Below, piece by piece: positions 1-11,309 of a stretch of 64,000 nt of DNA (position 1 is its first letter; each line of letters opens with the position of its first letter). The notes under the pieces are model-generated. The model was not told the origin of the DNA. It saw nothing but the letters and a program-made list of their open reading frames with translations, and did not search any database. Source of the stretch: Dryocosmus kuriphilus (Eukaryota; Arthropoda; Insecta; Hymenoptera; Cynipidae); assembly GCA_038277395.1 (NCBI GenBank), contig CM076190.1, forward strand, positions 235,320,618 through 235,384,617, given 5' to 3'. The translations under genes were made by a program, and so were the position numbers.

Positions 1-794
1 GTAAGGAAGACCGGATAATTGTCCACATAGTTCATGCACGACCCGTAAAATGGCTGTGTACACAGTTTTAACAGTTTGTATGGCTGCGGAGAAAAACCGT
101 CTCCGCTTGTACATTTCTCACTCGATAAATTGTCTGCTGTGGATTATGAGAAGCCTGTGGGTCATAATCAGAGATGTTGGTGGTGTGGGACGGGAGTGAG
201 ACACCCGGGTGAGCAGGATCCTATATGGATATTTTCTGCTTCTTTAAGGTTATCTGTCAATAAAGGAAGAGGATCTGGTTTTCGGACAAACAAGTAAGCT
301 CGTGGCAACTTGGCATATAATATAATAACTAAAACTATCTAGTAAAATGAGAATATATAGAAATATAGTAATTTGAGGTTGCTTAAACCTACTAAAAAAT
401 ATGTCACTCTCATACACACTCACACACTCATACTCGTGTCTACCTTTTCGTCGGTGAGTTTCTGCTGGTCATCGGTAATTTCCCTTGCATTATTATTTTC
501 TTATATTTTATGTCAACCTGGGGAGAGGATCATGAGCAGGGTGAAAGTCACCACGTTACACAAAAAACGTTTGGCTTAAGGTCTGGAGTAATTATTTTAT
601 CCACAAGCCTTTGGAGAGTGGCTGTGCATTTTTTAGACCAAAGGGCATTCTGTTAAATACAAACATGCCCTTGCCGGGTAATGTGGATGCTGTAATCGTT
701 CTTTAACTTTGCTATAAGGGAATTTGCAAATATGCCATTTCTAAATCAATTTTTGAAATAAATTTCGCTGCTCTAAGTGTGTTCAAAATTTAGG
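1..794. other. no gene recognised
   Basis: No coding region that I can support. A 73-codon frame at 76-297 and a 68-codon frame at 373-579 have no recognisable motif. The stretch lies just past the 3' break of the Gypsy fragment, so it may be flanking DNA or unrecognised remains. Confidence 0.4.
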
Positions 795-1165
795 TCATGA
801 GTATTATTGAATAAAGGTCTTTTTTGGTTATGTTATTTACCTTGCGGAAATCAAGCCAAAATCTGTATTCCTCGTTCCGTGTTTTAATCATCACAATTAG
901 GTTTGACCAATATGAATGAGAATGTATTATAATTCCCTGCTCTAACATTTCGTCCACATCCTTAATTGTTTCTTGTTTAATTTTTGGACTTACGTGGTAA
1001 CAGCGCTGTTTTATCGGGTCGTGTCTCCGAAAATCAATATTGTGTTCTGTTAAATGGGTAGCACTATCTTCTTTCCCCTGGTAAATTTTAATTTTCTCGT
1101 CTAATAGTTTTTCTAGCTGAGTTTGTTGGTTATCGCTTAACTCAACAATACCTTCGCAAATTTCT
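795..1165 (-). pseudogene. Gypsy reverse transcriptase, N-terminal fragment
   Basis: The minus strand gives one open stretch of about 112 codons. It begins VELSDNQQTQLEKLL, passes through an EMLEQGIIIHSHSYWSN segment, and reaches FWLDFRKVNNITKKD. This matches the start of Ty3/Gypsy RT: the helix before the palm, the hydrophobic E-x-G-I-I-x-x-S-x-S-x-W-x-S motif, and the V/LDFRKVN motif. The catalytic YXDD part, RNase H and integrase are absent because homology stops near 800. Dead fragment. Confidence 0.75.
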
Positions 1166-1491
1166 GAAAATAATGGTCCTGTCTTTCAATATTCCTTGGG
1201 TAGCACAAAACGCCGTTTAATAAAATCGCATTGTTTTTTAAATTAAGCCATTAGTTTCTGTTTTTTCTTTCTACAAATTCACTAAAATTTTCTATCTCTT
1301 TATCTGTTCTTGTCTTCCAAACATAGGTCCCGTAATCTGCTGTATTTGTCCCCTAATTTTTCACTTCGCCAGCTCTGTCTCCCATTTCTTTCCTAGGTCC
1401 TCCAATTCCTCGAATGTTTGAAAATAATTCCTTTTTATGCCACTTTTGTACTCTGTCCGGAGATTTTCGTATATCCGGCGCAATTCCCATT

Positions 1492-2227
1492 TTAAACTTT
1501 TTCTCGGTACAACTTTGTAAACAATTTCCTAATTTCTGTTAAATATGAATGAGCATCTTCTGCTCTTTTTTGATTGAAAAATTTTATTTTTTTCCTGAGA
1601 TCCTCCAAGAAATTTTCGTCTAAGTACGCGATTTTAAAATCCCGCATCAAATCTTTCAAGTTCTTCCAAGAATTTCTGTGGATGTTGCACCAATCTCGAG
1701 CATCGACAATTAAAATTGCGTCCAGATTATCTTGGACGTCGCGATCGTCTATTTTGTTACCCCCACTCATAACGTTTTAGATCCTCGAGGAAACTAGCTG
1801 GACTACCTTCTTTATCGTTTTCAAATTTTACTGGGCAGTTTGTTATAATTTGGAATTTGGTTTGAACCATGCCAAATGGGAAAAAGGTTGCTTGAACCGT
1901 TTCGCTGTTTCCCTTTTCGGATTCATAATCGCCTTCTGAATTTCCTCTATAGCTGCGCGACAGCCTATTCAACCTTTCCTTTGTTGTCGAAATTCTACGA
2001 TTTCGGTTTCGGTTAGTAATTAAATTGTCCCTCTGATTGTGGCCAGAGTCTGACTCATGTAAATTACAATTATTTTCCCTGTGGTTTCTATTATTTCTAG
2101 GTTTGTTTTCAAAATTACTAATTGGTTCTTGTAACCATTCCTTAAAGTTAAAATGTGCCGAATGTCTACTCCTCGATTCGTTTCTTTTATTACTGGGTAC
2201 ATTTTGTGATTTTTTCCTAATAACCAA
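1492..2227 (-). pseudogene. gag-like central region, Gypsy fragment (frameshifted)
   Basis: Two overlapping minus-strand frames (2227-1757, 156 codons; 1770-1492, 92 codons) look like one protein interrupted by a frameshift near 1760. The first is Asn/Arg/Ser-rich and ends in PASFLEDLKRYEWG. The second continues with a helical, charged stretch (FFNQKRAEDAHSYLTEIRK). That composition, and residues such as AFLE-like and EW near the junction, fit a capsid domain of Gypsy-type Gag. No CCHC knuckle is visible. The assignment leans on the neighbouring RT fragment. Confidence 0.5.
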
Positions 2228-2484
2228 TTCTTTCTCGAACGAGATATGGGCCTATGGCTCTAAATTTTTTTCATGGCTTTAGCCTTTTCCTCTTTGTATC
2301 TAAAAAATATTTCTCTTTGCCTATCCATGAATTCGTTATATTTCGCACTGTCCAAGAGTTCGGCGGTTTCCAAAAAAGATTGAGTACTGTTACCCAGGAA
2401 GGAGTCAATTTCAAATGTTCTGTCGTTAATTATTTTTAAAGCATCACGACCAATTGTTAGAGTTGTTTTTTGTCGGCGAAAATT

Positions 2485-2793
2485 TCATATTGGTGCACCA
2501 GTATTGTCCCAGGCTAGTGACTCATGTGGATGAACTAGACTCGCTGCTTGTCTGTTAGGGATATCTAAATACTTTCTAGATCTTCCCATCCATGGAGCTA
2601 CGGTATTATTTTTTTTAAAAATTCCACCTCGTCCCACAGATCGTTTAAAAGCTTTTGGTCTTGTCCTGGTATTTTTCTGCGATGTTTGTGCCGCTGTAAC
2701 CTCTAAGTCTAGGCTGTCGTGGTCTGTTTCGATATTCGTTCGTTTGTCTATTTTTATATTTAATGTTTTAATTTTTCCCGACCTTAATTTCAT
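2485..2793 (-). pseudogene. gag-like N-terminal ORF, Gypsy fragment
   Basis: A 102-codon open frame starting MKLRSGK, rich in Lys, Arg, Thr and Asn. It lies upstream of and in the same orientation as the other gag-like pieces. I see no diagnostic domain. The basic, low-complexity character and the position suggest the N-terminus of a Gypsy Gag, but it could also be a chance frame. It ends at a stop before the next piece, so the protein is broken. Confidence 0.35.
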
Positions 2794-3614
2794 TAATTTC
2801 TATTTTACTTTTAGAAATCTGATCAATTAATTCCCTTTGTAGTATTTGCGGTTGCTTGGGCTGTACAGCCTTTGATACTACCCTACAGTATGTGTGAAAT
2901 GCATTTCATTATTGGACACTCCAATATGTTGTCCGGTATATTTGGACACCATGCATAGTCTCGACTCAGCCTAATGCCTTCAGACTTATATACTATTTTT
3001 CCTTTGAGGTTTCCTTATCCTTGCTAAAGTTCAATTCAATATTTTCAATTATAAAAGTGATTAATTTTGAACTCGAAATTTTGTTATTTTTGTGCTACGC
3101 TGCTTCGTTTTCAGCTTCCAGCGCGTGACCCTTGAGCGCTCAGCACTTGAGACGCTGTGTGTACAGCCTGCCGTTCGCCCAGCTACCCTGTGACGCACAA
3201 CAGATTGCACTTATAATGTTGTGTTTGAATTGAGTTCCATTTCCATACTGTTTTCGAAATACTACTCGAACCAGAACCCAATTATAAGTTCGATTATTTC
3301 TGACGCGAAAATCTGCCTATTTTTCTCCTGTCTTTATGTACGAGGCACAGCGCGTGACCTTGTGCTACGCAACGATATGCTAGAATTGAACTTTATTCCT
3401 TTAATATTTTACGTGGGTTTTCCATTTCTGTATTTCGATCATTTTACTTTCAAATTAAATTTTTCTTTAACACTTTCACTTATTCCTTATTTAAGTTTCG
3501 AGTTTTTAATATTTGCTTTTCTTCAAAACTCTATTCCCAAATTAAATATTTCTTTGACACATTTACTTTCAGAAATTTTACCTCTGGTAACCTTTAAACT
3601 TTAATAAATTTACA
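2794..3614. other. unassigned stretch, possible LTR remains
   Basis: No gene seen. Two partly similar GC-richer patches, each with GTGCTACGC and AGCGCGTGACC (about 3090-3145 and 3345-3375), suggest an internal duplication. The block lies upstream of the gag-like frames, so it may be the 5' LTR or leader of the Gypsy fragment. A 127-codon plus-strand frame at 3221-3604 is hydrophobic, AT-driven and unsupported. Confidence 0.3.
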
Positions 3615-4060
3615 ACTTGCATTCTGTATATTTTATTGTAAAACTATTTAAGAACTTTTAAGTAGTGGGTTCAAGGCTAGAAGCAAGATGAGTCACTGCC
3701 ATACGCAAAAACAAGCACCACTCAATTTATTTCAATTCATACAATTATCAATCCGATGAGTTCGCACTGGAGGAACACTAGCATCTAGACTAGCACTAAG
3801 CAAGAGCACACACGACGCGATATTACTATAGTTTCTAATAATAAGCAGGAGCACACACGAGGCGATATTACAATAGTTTCGCATAATCTCGTGTTCGCTA
3901 GATAATTGACATTTCGGCGGTCCGAGATTGCATTTAAGTCAAGCGTGCTTCTAAATATACAGCCCGCGTTGTTCTCCTTGTGAGCGAAATGTAATATTAC
4001 GGTAGCCCGCCCGCCATGGCAGCCGCCCACCCTAACTCGAAGGTGATATACTTTCATACC
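3615..4060 (-). repeat. BEL/Pao 3' LTR
   Basis: Shares with 9725-10175 a long run of near-identical sequence. Examples are the segment from AAGCAAGATGAGTCACTG to the GACGCGATATTACTATAG and GAGGCGATATTACAATAG pair. The integrase tail ORF stops at 4075, just before this LTR on the minus strand. Outer boundaries were judged by eye and may be off by tens of bases. Confidence 0.8.
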
Positions 4061-4074
4061 TCATGTGAATTTAT

Positions 4075-4320
4075 TTATTCTTCTTTTACTGGAATTATAA
4101 ATAGCTGCTCGATGGGCTTATCATAAACTCCCTTTATTGTTTTTGCTTTTGCAACCCTCACTAAATTGTCTTTACCTGGCCGACATTTAATTACTTTCCC
4201 TAGCCGCCACAGTGGTGGAGGTTCATCGGAGCTTCTTATTAAACCATATGTCTCCTTGCTTTGCATTTGACTTGGTTCTTGTCCATTTATATCGTTCTTG
4301 AAGTCCCTACAAGTATTCAA
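4075..4320 (-). pseudogene. BEL/Pao polyprotein C-terminal domain (DUF5641-like)
   Basis: An 81-codon frame containing PPLWRLGKVIKCRPGKDNLV, then RVAKAKTIKGVYDKPIEQL and a final I-I-P. This is the characteristic tail that follows the integrase core in BEL/Pao polyproteins. It stops directly before the 3' LTR, which supports the LTR boundary. The linker to the integrase core (4320-4600) is disrupted. Confidence 0.85.
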
Positions 4321-4607
4321 CAGATTATATTTTCCAGAATAATTCTGTAATATGTTGGACTAACTGTTACCTTGATAGGCGATTTTCCTTTAAATCTAAA
4401 GCAGAGGATTCTGGAGGGATCAAGATTGCAGATCCGGTGAAAAAATGAACAGGTGCAAGTATGACCAATCCTCATTATCCCTTATATTAGCATAAAGTGT
4501 TCCAAAGTTTAAACAAGCTTCTATCTTTCATAAAAGAGTCATTAATTCTTCAAAGGTTAGAGTACGAGTCTTTAGGTCCCTACGTAAGTGATATTTCACA
4601 CTTTTTA

Positions 4608-5291
4608 CCCCCGCTTGCCATAAGCCACCGAAATGTGGAGCAGAGGGGCGGGGGAATGAAATGCCAAGTTATGCCGCCTTGAGCTAATTTTGCCAGCAAA
4701 CTAGTCTACTTCCCTAGTACTTTAAGTTTCCTACGTAACTCGTTACCAGCTCCCACAAAATTAGTTCCGTTATCGCTGTATATATCTGTGACGAGTCCTC
4801 TACGAGATTTAAATCTATACAAGGCAGAGAGGAAAGGTTCTGAAGTATAACCTGTAACCAAATTCTAAATGGATAGCTTTCGTGCAAAGGCACACAAATA
4901 AGGCGATGTAACCTTCTTGAGACTTATAACCTCTACCCGAACCTTGACGTACTGCTATTGGACCAGCATAGTCCAAACCTACATGTTGAAAGGGTTTAGA
5001 GTTTGTAACTCTCGGAGCAGGAATGTTTCCCATTAATTTTGTTAAAATTTTGTCTCTTTCTCTTGTACAAACTACACAATTATGTGTTATTTGTTTAACC
5101 GTGTCTCTAGCTCCCAAAATCCAAAAGTTTTGTCGTAACAGAAATAGCGTTAGCTGAGAGCCACCGTGCAAACTGTGTAAGTGAGTTTGAGTAGCAGTCA
5201 ATTTAGTAATATTATCACAGAGAAGAATGATTGGATGTTTGGCATCCCAAGCAGTAGGAGCATTTTTCAATCTTCCTCCAACTCGAGTCAA
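4608..5291 (-). pseudogene. BEL/Pao integrase
   Basis: From 5291 the frame reads an H2C2 zinc-binding region (H-x3-H in HLHSLHGG, then CVVCTRER) and the first catalytic aspartate context HVGLDYAGP. A frameshift near 4850 moves the chain. Around 4700-4810 another frame gives the second catalytic aspartate in DIYSDNGTNFVGA. Around 4610-4680 a third gives the glutamate region in decayed form. All three parts of a DDE integrase are recognisable, but they are not in one frame. Confidence 0.85.
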
Positions 5292-5552
5292 ACCTTCTTC
5301 ATGAATGAAGGGATTAGGATTTTTTAACAGAGTCGAAGAACTAATTGGTTTTGATTTTTTTTAAACTGTTAGTTCATCAGAAAAGGACTGAACTTCCAAA
5401 TACTTTAGCCATAGTAACCTAGAGCTATTCAATGTTTCTACGTTGAAAATGGTATCTGACTTTTGAATTTTTCTCAAGCAGTCAATGTAGTTCAAAAGAT
5501 ATGCTGTAAATTTCAAAAGTTTAGGCCAAGAATATACGACATTTGCGATACG

Positions 5553-6226
5553 CTAAAAAATCATAATAGGAAGAGTCGCCTTGACTTTAGCTACATGAGT
5601 GGTAACGCGAAGTCCCAGTTCTTCCTCAGAATGGGATGCGCATCGTTGAATAGGACAAAAAACTGTATTTTTGCTTAACCATGGTGGCCCTTTCCAACAT
5701 AGGTTGTTATTAATTAACTGAGAAGTGATTATCCCTCTAGAAGCTAAATCAGCGGGATTATCTTTCTTTGGTACATAACGCCAACGAATGTTAAGAATTA
5801 GGGTATGAACATCAGCCACACTGTTTGGAACAAATGTTGGCCATTTTGGCGGGTGTTGACATATCTACGCTAGATTATAGTCGAATCAGTCCAAGCACGC
5901 ACAGGATCTGATTAAATTTTGATATCTTTACTAACTATTGATAGCAAGTGAGCTAGAAGAACAGCTCCACAGAGTTCTAGTTTTGGAATGCAAACTGTTT
6001 TCATTGGAGCGACCCTGGTTTTTGAAATCAGTAAAGTGATTACTGCTTCCCCGTCTTCTAGATAGACTTTAAGATAAACGACAGCTCCATATGCGCGGTT
6101 AGATGCATCGGAAAACCCATGGAGCTTACAAACTACTCCGCTCCGAATAGACCCTGCACACCGTGGTATTCTAAGCTCTTGCAAATGAGGTAGCTCGAAA
6201 TAATAATTCAACCAACTTTGATTCAA
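5553..6226 (-). pseudogene. BEL/Pao RNase H-like region (Peptidase_A17 family)
   Basis: Two frames (6226-5912 and 5819-5553) separated by a break near 5850. The first carries CKLHGFSDASNRAYGAVVYL, the D-A-S motif of the region annotated in Pfam as Pao retrotransposon peptidase A17. It also carries KTRVAPMKTVCIPKLELCGA. The second carries WRYVPKKDNPADLASRG, the usual end of the RNase H part. Stops and a frameshift break the chain. Confidence 0.85.
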
Positions 6227-6342
6227 ATCTGGTGGTAACTCGTCATCTCAGATCAATTTTCTTCACCACAATCACCTGAGGAAGATTTTTTACGTTATAA
6301 CAACTGGAGTGACATATCCCAGTGGACCATAAAAATGCGAAA

Positions 6343-6927
6343 TTATTGACAAACGGATTCTTTTTGAGTGTTTGACAACTGGTTAATTTCTTTTCGAAAA
6401 TGAAAGGAGTCGCTCTCAGAGCTCCATAGTAAGCCTACAACTGCTCTACTTACACTTGGATCCTCTGCGATACTTATACCCTTACCTCTTACAGGTATTT
6501 GATCATCTGGAATCAAGGAAGGATTATTTGCGGACCATTTACTTAAGGTAGAACCAGCTGATTTTCGTAAATCGATAAGTTCAGACTGCAAACTGAGTGC
6601 TGACTGCACATCATCTGCTCCAAACAATCCGACATCAACATAGAAGTCGCTTAAGAAAACTTCCTTCGCTGCTGGATGTTTGGATCCTTCATCTTCAATT
6701 AATTGCTTTAGCACACTATTTGCTAAATAAGGAGCAAAGGCCGTTCCATATGTAACGGTTAAAAGCTGAAAATGGCTAAGAGTAACGGAAGGCTCATTTC
6801 TACAAATCATTTTATAATAATGTAGATCTCGTAGATCAATTAGTATCTGACGAAACATTTTGAATATGACTGTCACTAAGCCATATCGGTGCAATCTCAG
6901 GGCAACAAGATAGCTAGAAGATCGCAA
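6343..6927 (-). pseudogene. BEL/Pao reverse transcriptase, catalytic motif lost
   Basis: A 194-codon frame with the Pao RT palm: VTYGTAFAPYLANSVLKQL followed by the catalytic loop at residues 95-99. The expected F-Y-V-D-D reads FYVDV (6631-6645), so one metal-binding aspartate is gone. The later ALSLQSELIDLRKSAG and KWSANNPSL segments are typical of the family connection region. Upstream RT motifs (6930-7200) are present only as broken pieces. This substitution alone predicts an inactive polymerase. Confidence 0.88.
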
Positions 6928-7200
6928 TGTAATTTAGAACCAACAAATATTTGATCGTTCAGCGATACTCCATTGGAAGTTGGACATGACGCGTTAAAAA
7001 CTACTCTAAGTTTAGTAGAGGTACATTCTTCCCTAACAACTAGGTGATGTGGAAGATTAAGAGGTGAAAAAGGCATTGATTTTAATGAGTTAGCAGGATA
7101 TATTTTTTTTCATATGGTCCAAGTCCTCATATTCTTGAAGAAATGACAAGTGATTTTTTTGTAATACATAATTCTTAGTTAGCCGAGCTTCTATCTTATT

Positions 7201-7818
7201 TCACACAAAACTGGCTATATGAAGGGACTTTCCTAAAGTTTGACGAACATGCTCTTTGAAAGGCAGTCGAGCACCATACCTACCCTCTTCATTACGAGAA
7301 TGTGTCTTAAGAAAATTTTTCTTACAAGATTCCTCTGACTCAGTGAGCAGTGGTTCCCTTTGAACCTCCTTCAGTTGCCAGAATTTCTTTAGATTCGATT
7401 GCAAAACTTGTGACTCGTCTAAAATGATACAATGGTGCACCTGAACGATATGGTCCATAGAGTCCCTACAGTTTGAGGGATATTTGAGGATCCATCCAAT
7501 TATAGTATTTTGCGCAACTGGCGCTTCTGGAGGACCTTTTAATAAACCTGAAAGTAAAACTTGACCGTCATAATCGGCACCTATCAAAACATCTGCTTCA
7601 TAATTATCAAAGGGTTGAGGATCGGTCAACTCGATACCCTGTAAACGTTTCCAATTTATCTCACGATTAAATATTTGAACAATTTTATTAGGTACTTTCT
7701 GTAAAACAAGTGCACTTACAGAAATAGCTGCTTCTTTATTCTTTTCAGAAGAAATCAAATGTTTGACGCGGGACTTTACCACGCCAAGTAAGACATCGCC
7801 CATGCCATCTACTTTCAT
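7201..7818 (-). pseudogene. BEL/Pao aspartic protease (DUF1758-like)
   Basis: A 205-codon frame. It contains the DVLIGADYDGQVLLSG segment and the PEAPVAQNTIIGWIL motif, both hallmarks of the retropepsin region of Pao polyproteins, normally followed by the RT. The first residues (MKVDGMGDVLLGVV) lie within the domain rather than at a true start, because upstream the polyprotein frame is broken at 7820-8100. The catalytic D-S/T-G itself is not in this frame. It should process Gag-Pol, but this copy is a fragment. Confidence 0.85.
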
Positions 7819-8103
7819 TTTAAGGTTTTTTCTTTTTGCATGCTACAATTGCGCTAATCATTCACTTACAAGCGCCATTTGCGAACGAGGATCAATCAGT
7901 GCACGCACATTAAATTCACGCCCATTTCATTCACGTACAGTTACGCGAGCAGTAACAAAAAACACTTTTAATTTTTTGTTTTTGTGAAGTATGGGTTTTT
8001 AAAACTGTAGTATTATATTCTGTGTCGCTTGTTGAAGTACTAGCCCTATTGGGATCAAATTTAGGCTCGTTATTTGTTGTTGAGCTAACCTGTCAGTTTT
8101 CAG

Positions 8104-9380
8104 CTAAGTTACTAAATTGATCATTATCATTCTCAGCGGGAGAAGGTAAATCGCTATGCAAGATTGTGTTTTGATGTTTTTTACAGTGCAAGCAGACGCT
8201 CGTACCTCAACATTTCCGTGGAAAATAACCACGTTTAAAACAGTAAAAACAAATGTGGTTTTCGCAGACAAATTCTCTTCTTTTTGAAACATTCATAGAT
8301 TTGAATCTCTTGCAATAATAAAGAGCGTGATTCTCTGAGCATAAAATGGAAGTACCTGTTCGAGCAGCAGTCGCATTTGATTGTACCGAGTTTGAATGTG
8401 ACTTCCATGTAGAATTACTTGTCTGAGACTGATTATTAGATTTCGCGTTATTTTTTGTTAAATAATCCTTTGTCATTTGTACCGATTCAAGCATTCGAAT
8501 TCGTAGCCTAAATAATTTTCAAAATCACTATAAGTAGGATAATCGCTTTTATCCCCTAAGAATATCTCCCATTCGTTCACTAAAGCGTTATTTAATTTAT
8601 TACGGCTAAACAGACAACCACATCGTCCCAATATTATACAGCACGGTTCAGGTTTTTTAATCCATGTATAGTTTCATGCAACGTATCTTTTAACAACTTC
8701 AGATCCTTCACATTTTCATTTGACATAAAGGGAAGCGATATATAAAGGAATATAAGTGCGCAGAAATAATTGCACATTCATTTTCAAAGCGTTTTTTAAT
8801 AACTAACCAAGCCTATTAATAATTTGCGTCTGTAATTTTGGCGTGCTTTGATAATTGAGAGACGTAATTCAATTAAGCATGCTTTTAAATAGAAAAACTT
8901 GTGAGCTTTTGAAATATCTGCCCGATTATGCACAGCAGCATTGTACATATCTCAAAAGCTTTCCCATTCCAAATAATTCCCACTTAATTTAGGTAATGTA
9001 ACTTGAGGTAATTTCATCGACTTATTTATTTCAAAGGCCCCACCAATAATAGAATACCGAAAGTTGCTTATGTCTAACGTTATGCGAGCTTTTAACCGTG
9101 CAAGAATTTCATTAACATAATCGTATGTTTCAAAAAACATACGCTCAACGTTAAAAATTCGTTTTCCATAAATTTTATGATATCGACAACTTATCCTTTC
9201 CGGCAGCAGCGACTTCCAGTTGTAAATCCTTTTCCTTGATTTATTTCCAGGTTTCCAGTAGAGCAAATAACTCCCTTCCACATTTGGAAGCGTTACGTCT
9301 TCAGGCGTTACGGCGCCATTTGTTCGAATTCTTGATAGCGTCTTCACGAACGCAGCTTGCTCAATTATAAGTTGATCCAT
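8104..9380 (-). pseudogene. BEL/Pao Gag remains
   Basis: Starts at the Met of MDQLIIEQAAFVKTL (9380). The N-terminal part ends in KLPQVTLPKLSGNYLEWESF, which matches the conserved L-P-K-x-x-G-x-x-x-E-W-x-S-F motif of Pao Gag (DUF1759). Between about 8950 and 8500 the frame is broken. The C-terminal part (8494-8104) has the zinc-knuckle region: a Cys/His pair before YYCKRF, then HICFYCFKRGYFPRKC, where the usual His of the CCHC knuckle is Tyr. Gag packages the element RNA. This copy is not translatable as one protein. Confidence 0.85.
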
Positions 9381-9724
9381 TATCGTATGAGAGTAACGCA
9401 ACGATTCAGAACTGAAGAATAAGGGAGAGGACGGCAACGTCGACTAGCCTCTGTATGTGCGTAGGCAACGCAATGAGTATGAACTCAAGACTGAGAAAGA
9501 GGAGAATACGAAACGATGTGGCTGTTGAAGAAAAAAAAGAAGTCCAGAGTCTGAGTGACACGCGTTATAAGTTCGCACTTTCACTTTCTTACTAACACAG
9601 TCTTGAACTTTTAAATGTAACAGCTCAGAATGGTGTCAGCACGTGCCAAACTCAAGGATGATTTTTGAAAATGTTCAAATTAGTTTATTAGACAAATTTG
9701 CTTGACTCGTCTGCCCAAATCTGG

Positions 9725-10175
9725 CTCGAAGGACTATCTATATTTTATTTTGAAACTATTTAAAAACTTTTAAGAAGTGTATTCAAGGTTAGAAGCAAGA
9801 TGAGTCACTGTCATACGCAAAAACAAGCTCGATTCAATTTATTTCAATTCATACAATTTTCAATCCGATGAATTCGCACTGGAGATACACTAGCATCTAG
9901 ATTAGCAGTAAGCAAGAGCACCCACGACGCGATATTACTATAGTTTCTTATAATAAGCAGGTGCACACACGAGGCGATATTACAATAGTTTCGCATAATC
10001 CCGTCTTCGCTAGAGAATTGACATTTCGGCAACGGTTCGAAAGTCGTTCTGAGGAAAGCGATGCAGGCGGAAGACGGATGCTAAATCACACTCAAAGGAG
10101 AAAACTCAGACTGTAAGGGTCAAAAGAGAGATTGCATTTAAATCAAGAGCGCTTCCAAACAGTTTCATTTTCGCA
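9725..10175 (-). repeat. BEL/Pao 5' LTR
   Basis: Counterpart of 3615-4060. Relative to the left LTR it carries about 95 extra bases after TTGACATTTCGGC (roughly 10030-10125), then homology resumes at GAGATTGCATTTAA. The next minus-strand sequence, reading GTCCTTCGAGCCAGATTTGG, is a candidate primer-binding or leader site directly downstream of the LTR. That role is inferred from position only. Confidence 0.75.
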
Positions 10176-10299
10176 ACGGTTCGATATTTTTCGCACTTTT
10201 TCCCTCTAGTCAATACTCGATTTCATTTACGATTCTCAAAAATTCGAGGCCTGGGAAATATATTTCCTAACGATTGGTTCACTTTATATTTTTTAACAT

Positions 10300-10460
10300 A
10301 GTATGGCACAATTCAGAAACATCGCAAAATAGTATCAAAAATATCATATTATCAGAAATATTATCACAATAGGCACGAGAAATGTCGCAGAATTAGAAGT
10401 ATCATCACAAAGTGCCAAGGAATGTCACAGAATTAGAAATATCATCAAAAAGGCATTAGA
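10300..10460. repeat. short degenerate tandem repeat
   Basis: Irregular repeats of about 35-45 bases built on AGAAATATCATCAC and AATGTCACAGAATTAG. Three or four diverged units are visible. No coding content. Confidence 0.5.
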
Positions 10461-11309
10461 AATTTTACAAATGTGTGGCGAGGCCAAAGACATGTGGTAT
10501 GCAAATTGGAGCCCTATGTGTGGTCAAAATTTGTGGAGTTGGAGTAGATTTTGGAGTTTGGAGGTAATCTTGTGTACTTCGCAATTGTGTTCCCTATTCT
10601 CGCCGTGGAACGAAAAGGTGAATGAAATGGTGATTAGTGGGTAATTTGACGTGGGCGCCAGGTTTAGAGCATGAAAGGTTCTCACCAGGGAAAAGGATAA
10701 GGATGAGGAGGCCGAGCTTGGGAGAAGGCACAATAAAAAAAAGGTTAAAAATCAGAACAATATAATCGACTTACTCAAGAATCTTATAATCCTCGTACTC
10801 CCGATGTTGGTTAACGGCAAGTAGGCAAATATGGGTATAGCCGAGGATAAAAGTGCCCAAGCGGTGACTAACTTTTCTTATCAGAGACCAGCCAAGACTG
10901 CTACCCGGAGTGGCGAGAACCGGCAAACGACTGACCGGTCGGGAACCGCCGTATGTTCCCGGCCGGGCTCGGCCCCGGTCCCCGTAACACACCCGGTAAC
11001 GTCCGCGTTACAAATTGCATAAGCGCCTCATTTTCGCCAGGATATCATTTTTTCAATCAGTTTTGGAATCCAAAGTCGGCCAATAATGCCTCGACATAAT
11101 CACTGGTACCATCTAGTGAAATTTTAGAAAACGACATTTGTGCTCCTAATTCTATTAATTTAAATAGACTCTCTGTACATGTTGTATTCAAGCGTAACCT
11201 TGAAGCGTCATTTTGTCATTCCCGAAATTTTAATACCTTAATTATTGCGCAATACACAAGCTAAGTCTCCATAGAATTAGCAATGTCTCCTTTCGCACGA
11301 AAGTGTGTA
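10461..11309. other. no gene seen; local GC-rich patch
   Basis: Mostly unassigned. A GC-rich patch at about 10890-11010 opens frames on both strands (63 and 73 codons). Neither has a recognisable motif, and the openness is explained by composition. Confidence 0.35.

Larger units (their letters stand above)
795..2793 (-). mobile_element. Ty3/Gypsy-type LTR retrotransposon fragment
   Basis: On the minus strand a basic, gag-like stretch (2793 down to 1492) is followed by the N-terminal part of a reverse transcriptase (about 1165 down to 800). The order gag then pol fits a Gypsy element. The protease and everything after the first RT motifs are missing, so this is an internally deleted and 3'-truncated copy. 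The region beyond 2793 could hold its 5' LTR, but no second LTR is present to confirm that. Confidence 0.6.
3615..10175 (-). mobile_element. BEL/Pao LTR retrotransposon, nearly full length, defective
   Basis: Minus-strand element of about 6.5 kb with two similar LTRs. Internal order is gag (DUF1759-like plus zinc knuckles), aspartic protease (DUF1758-like), reverse transcriptase, RNase H/Peptidase_A17 region, integrase and a DUF5641-like tail. This order is diagnostic of BEL/Pao. Every domain is cut by stops or frameshifts and the RT catalytic motif is altered, so it is immobile. The LTRs differ by substitutions and by a block of about 95 bp present only in the right copy. Confidence 0.93.

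Noticed and set aside
3221..3604. 127-codon hydrophobic ORF
   Set aside because: AT-driven Leu/Phe/Ile content, overlaps decayed LTR-like DNA, no motif, no paralogue in the window.
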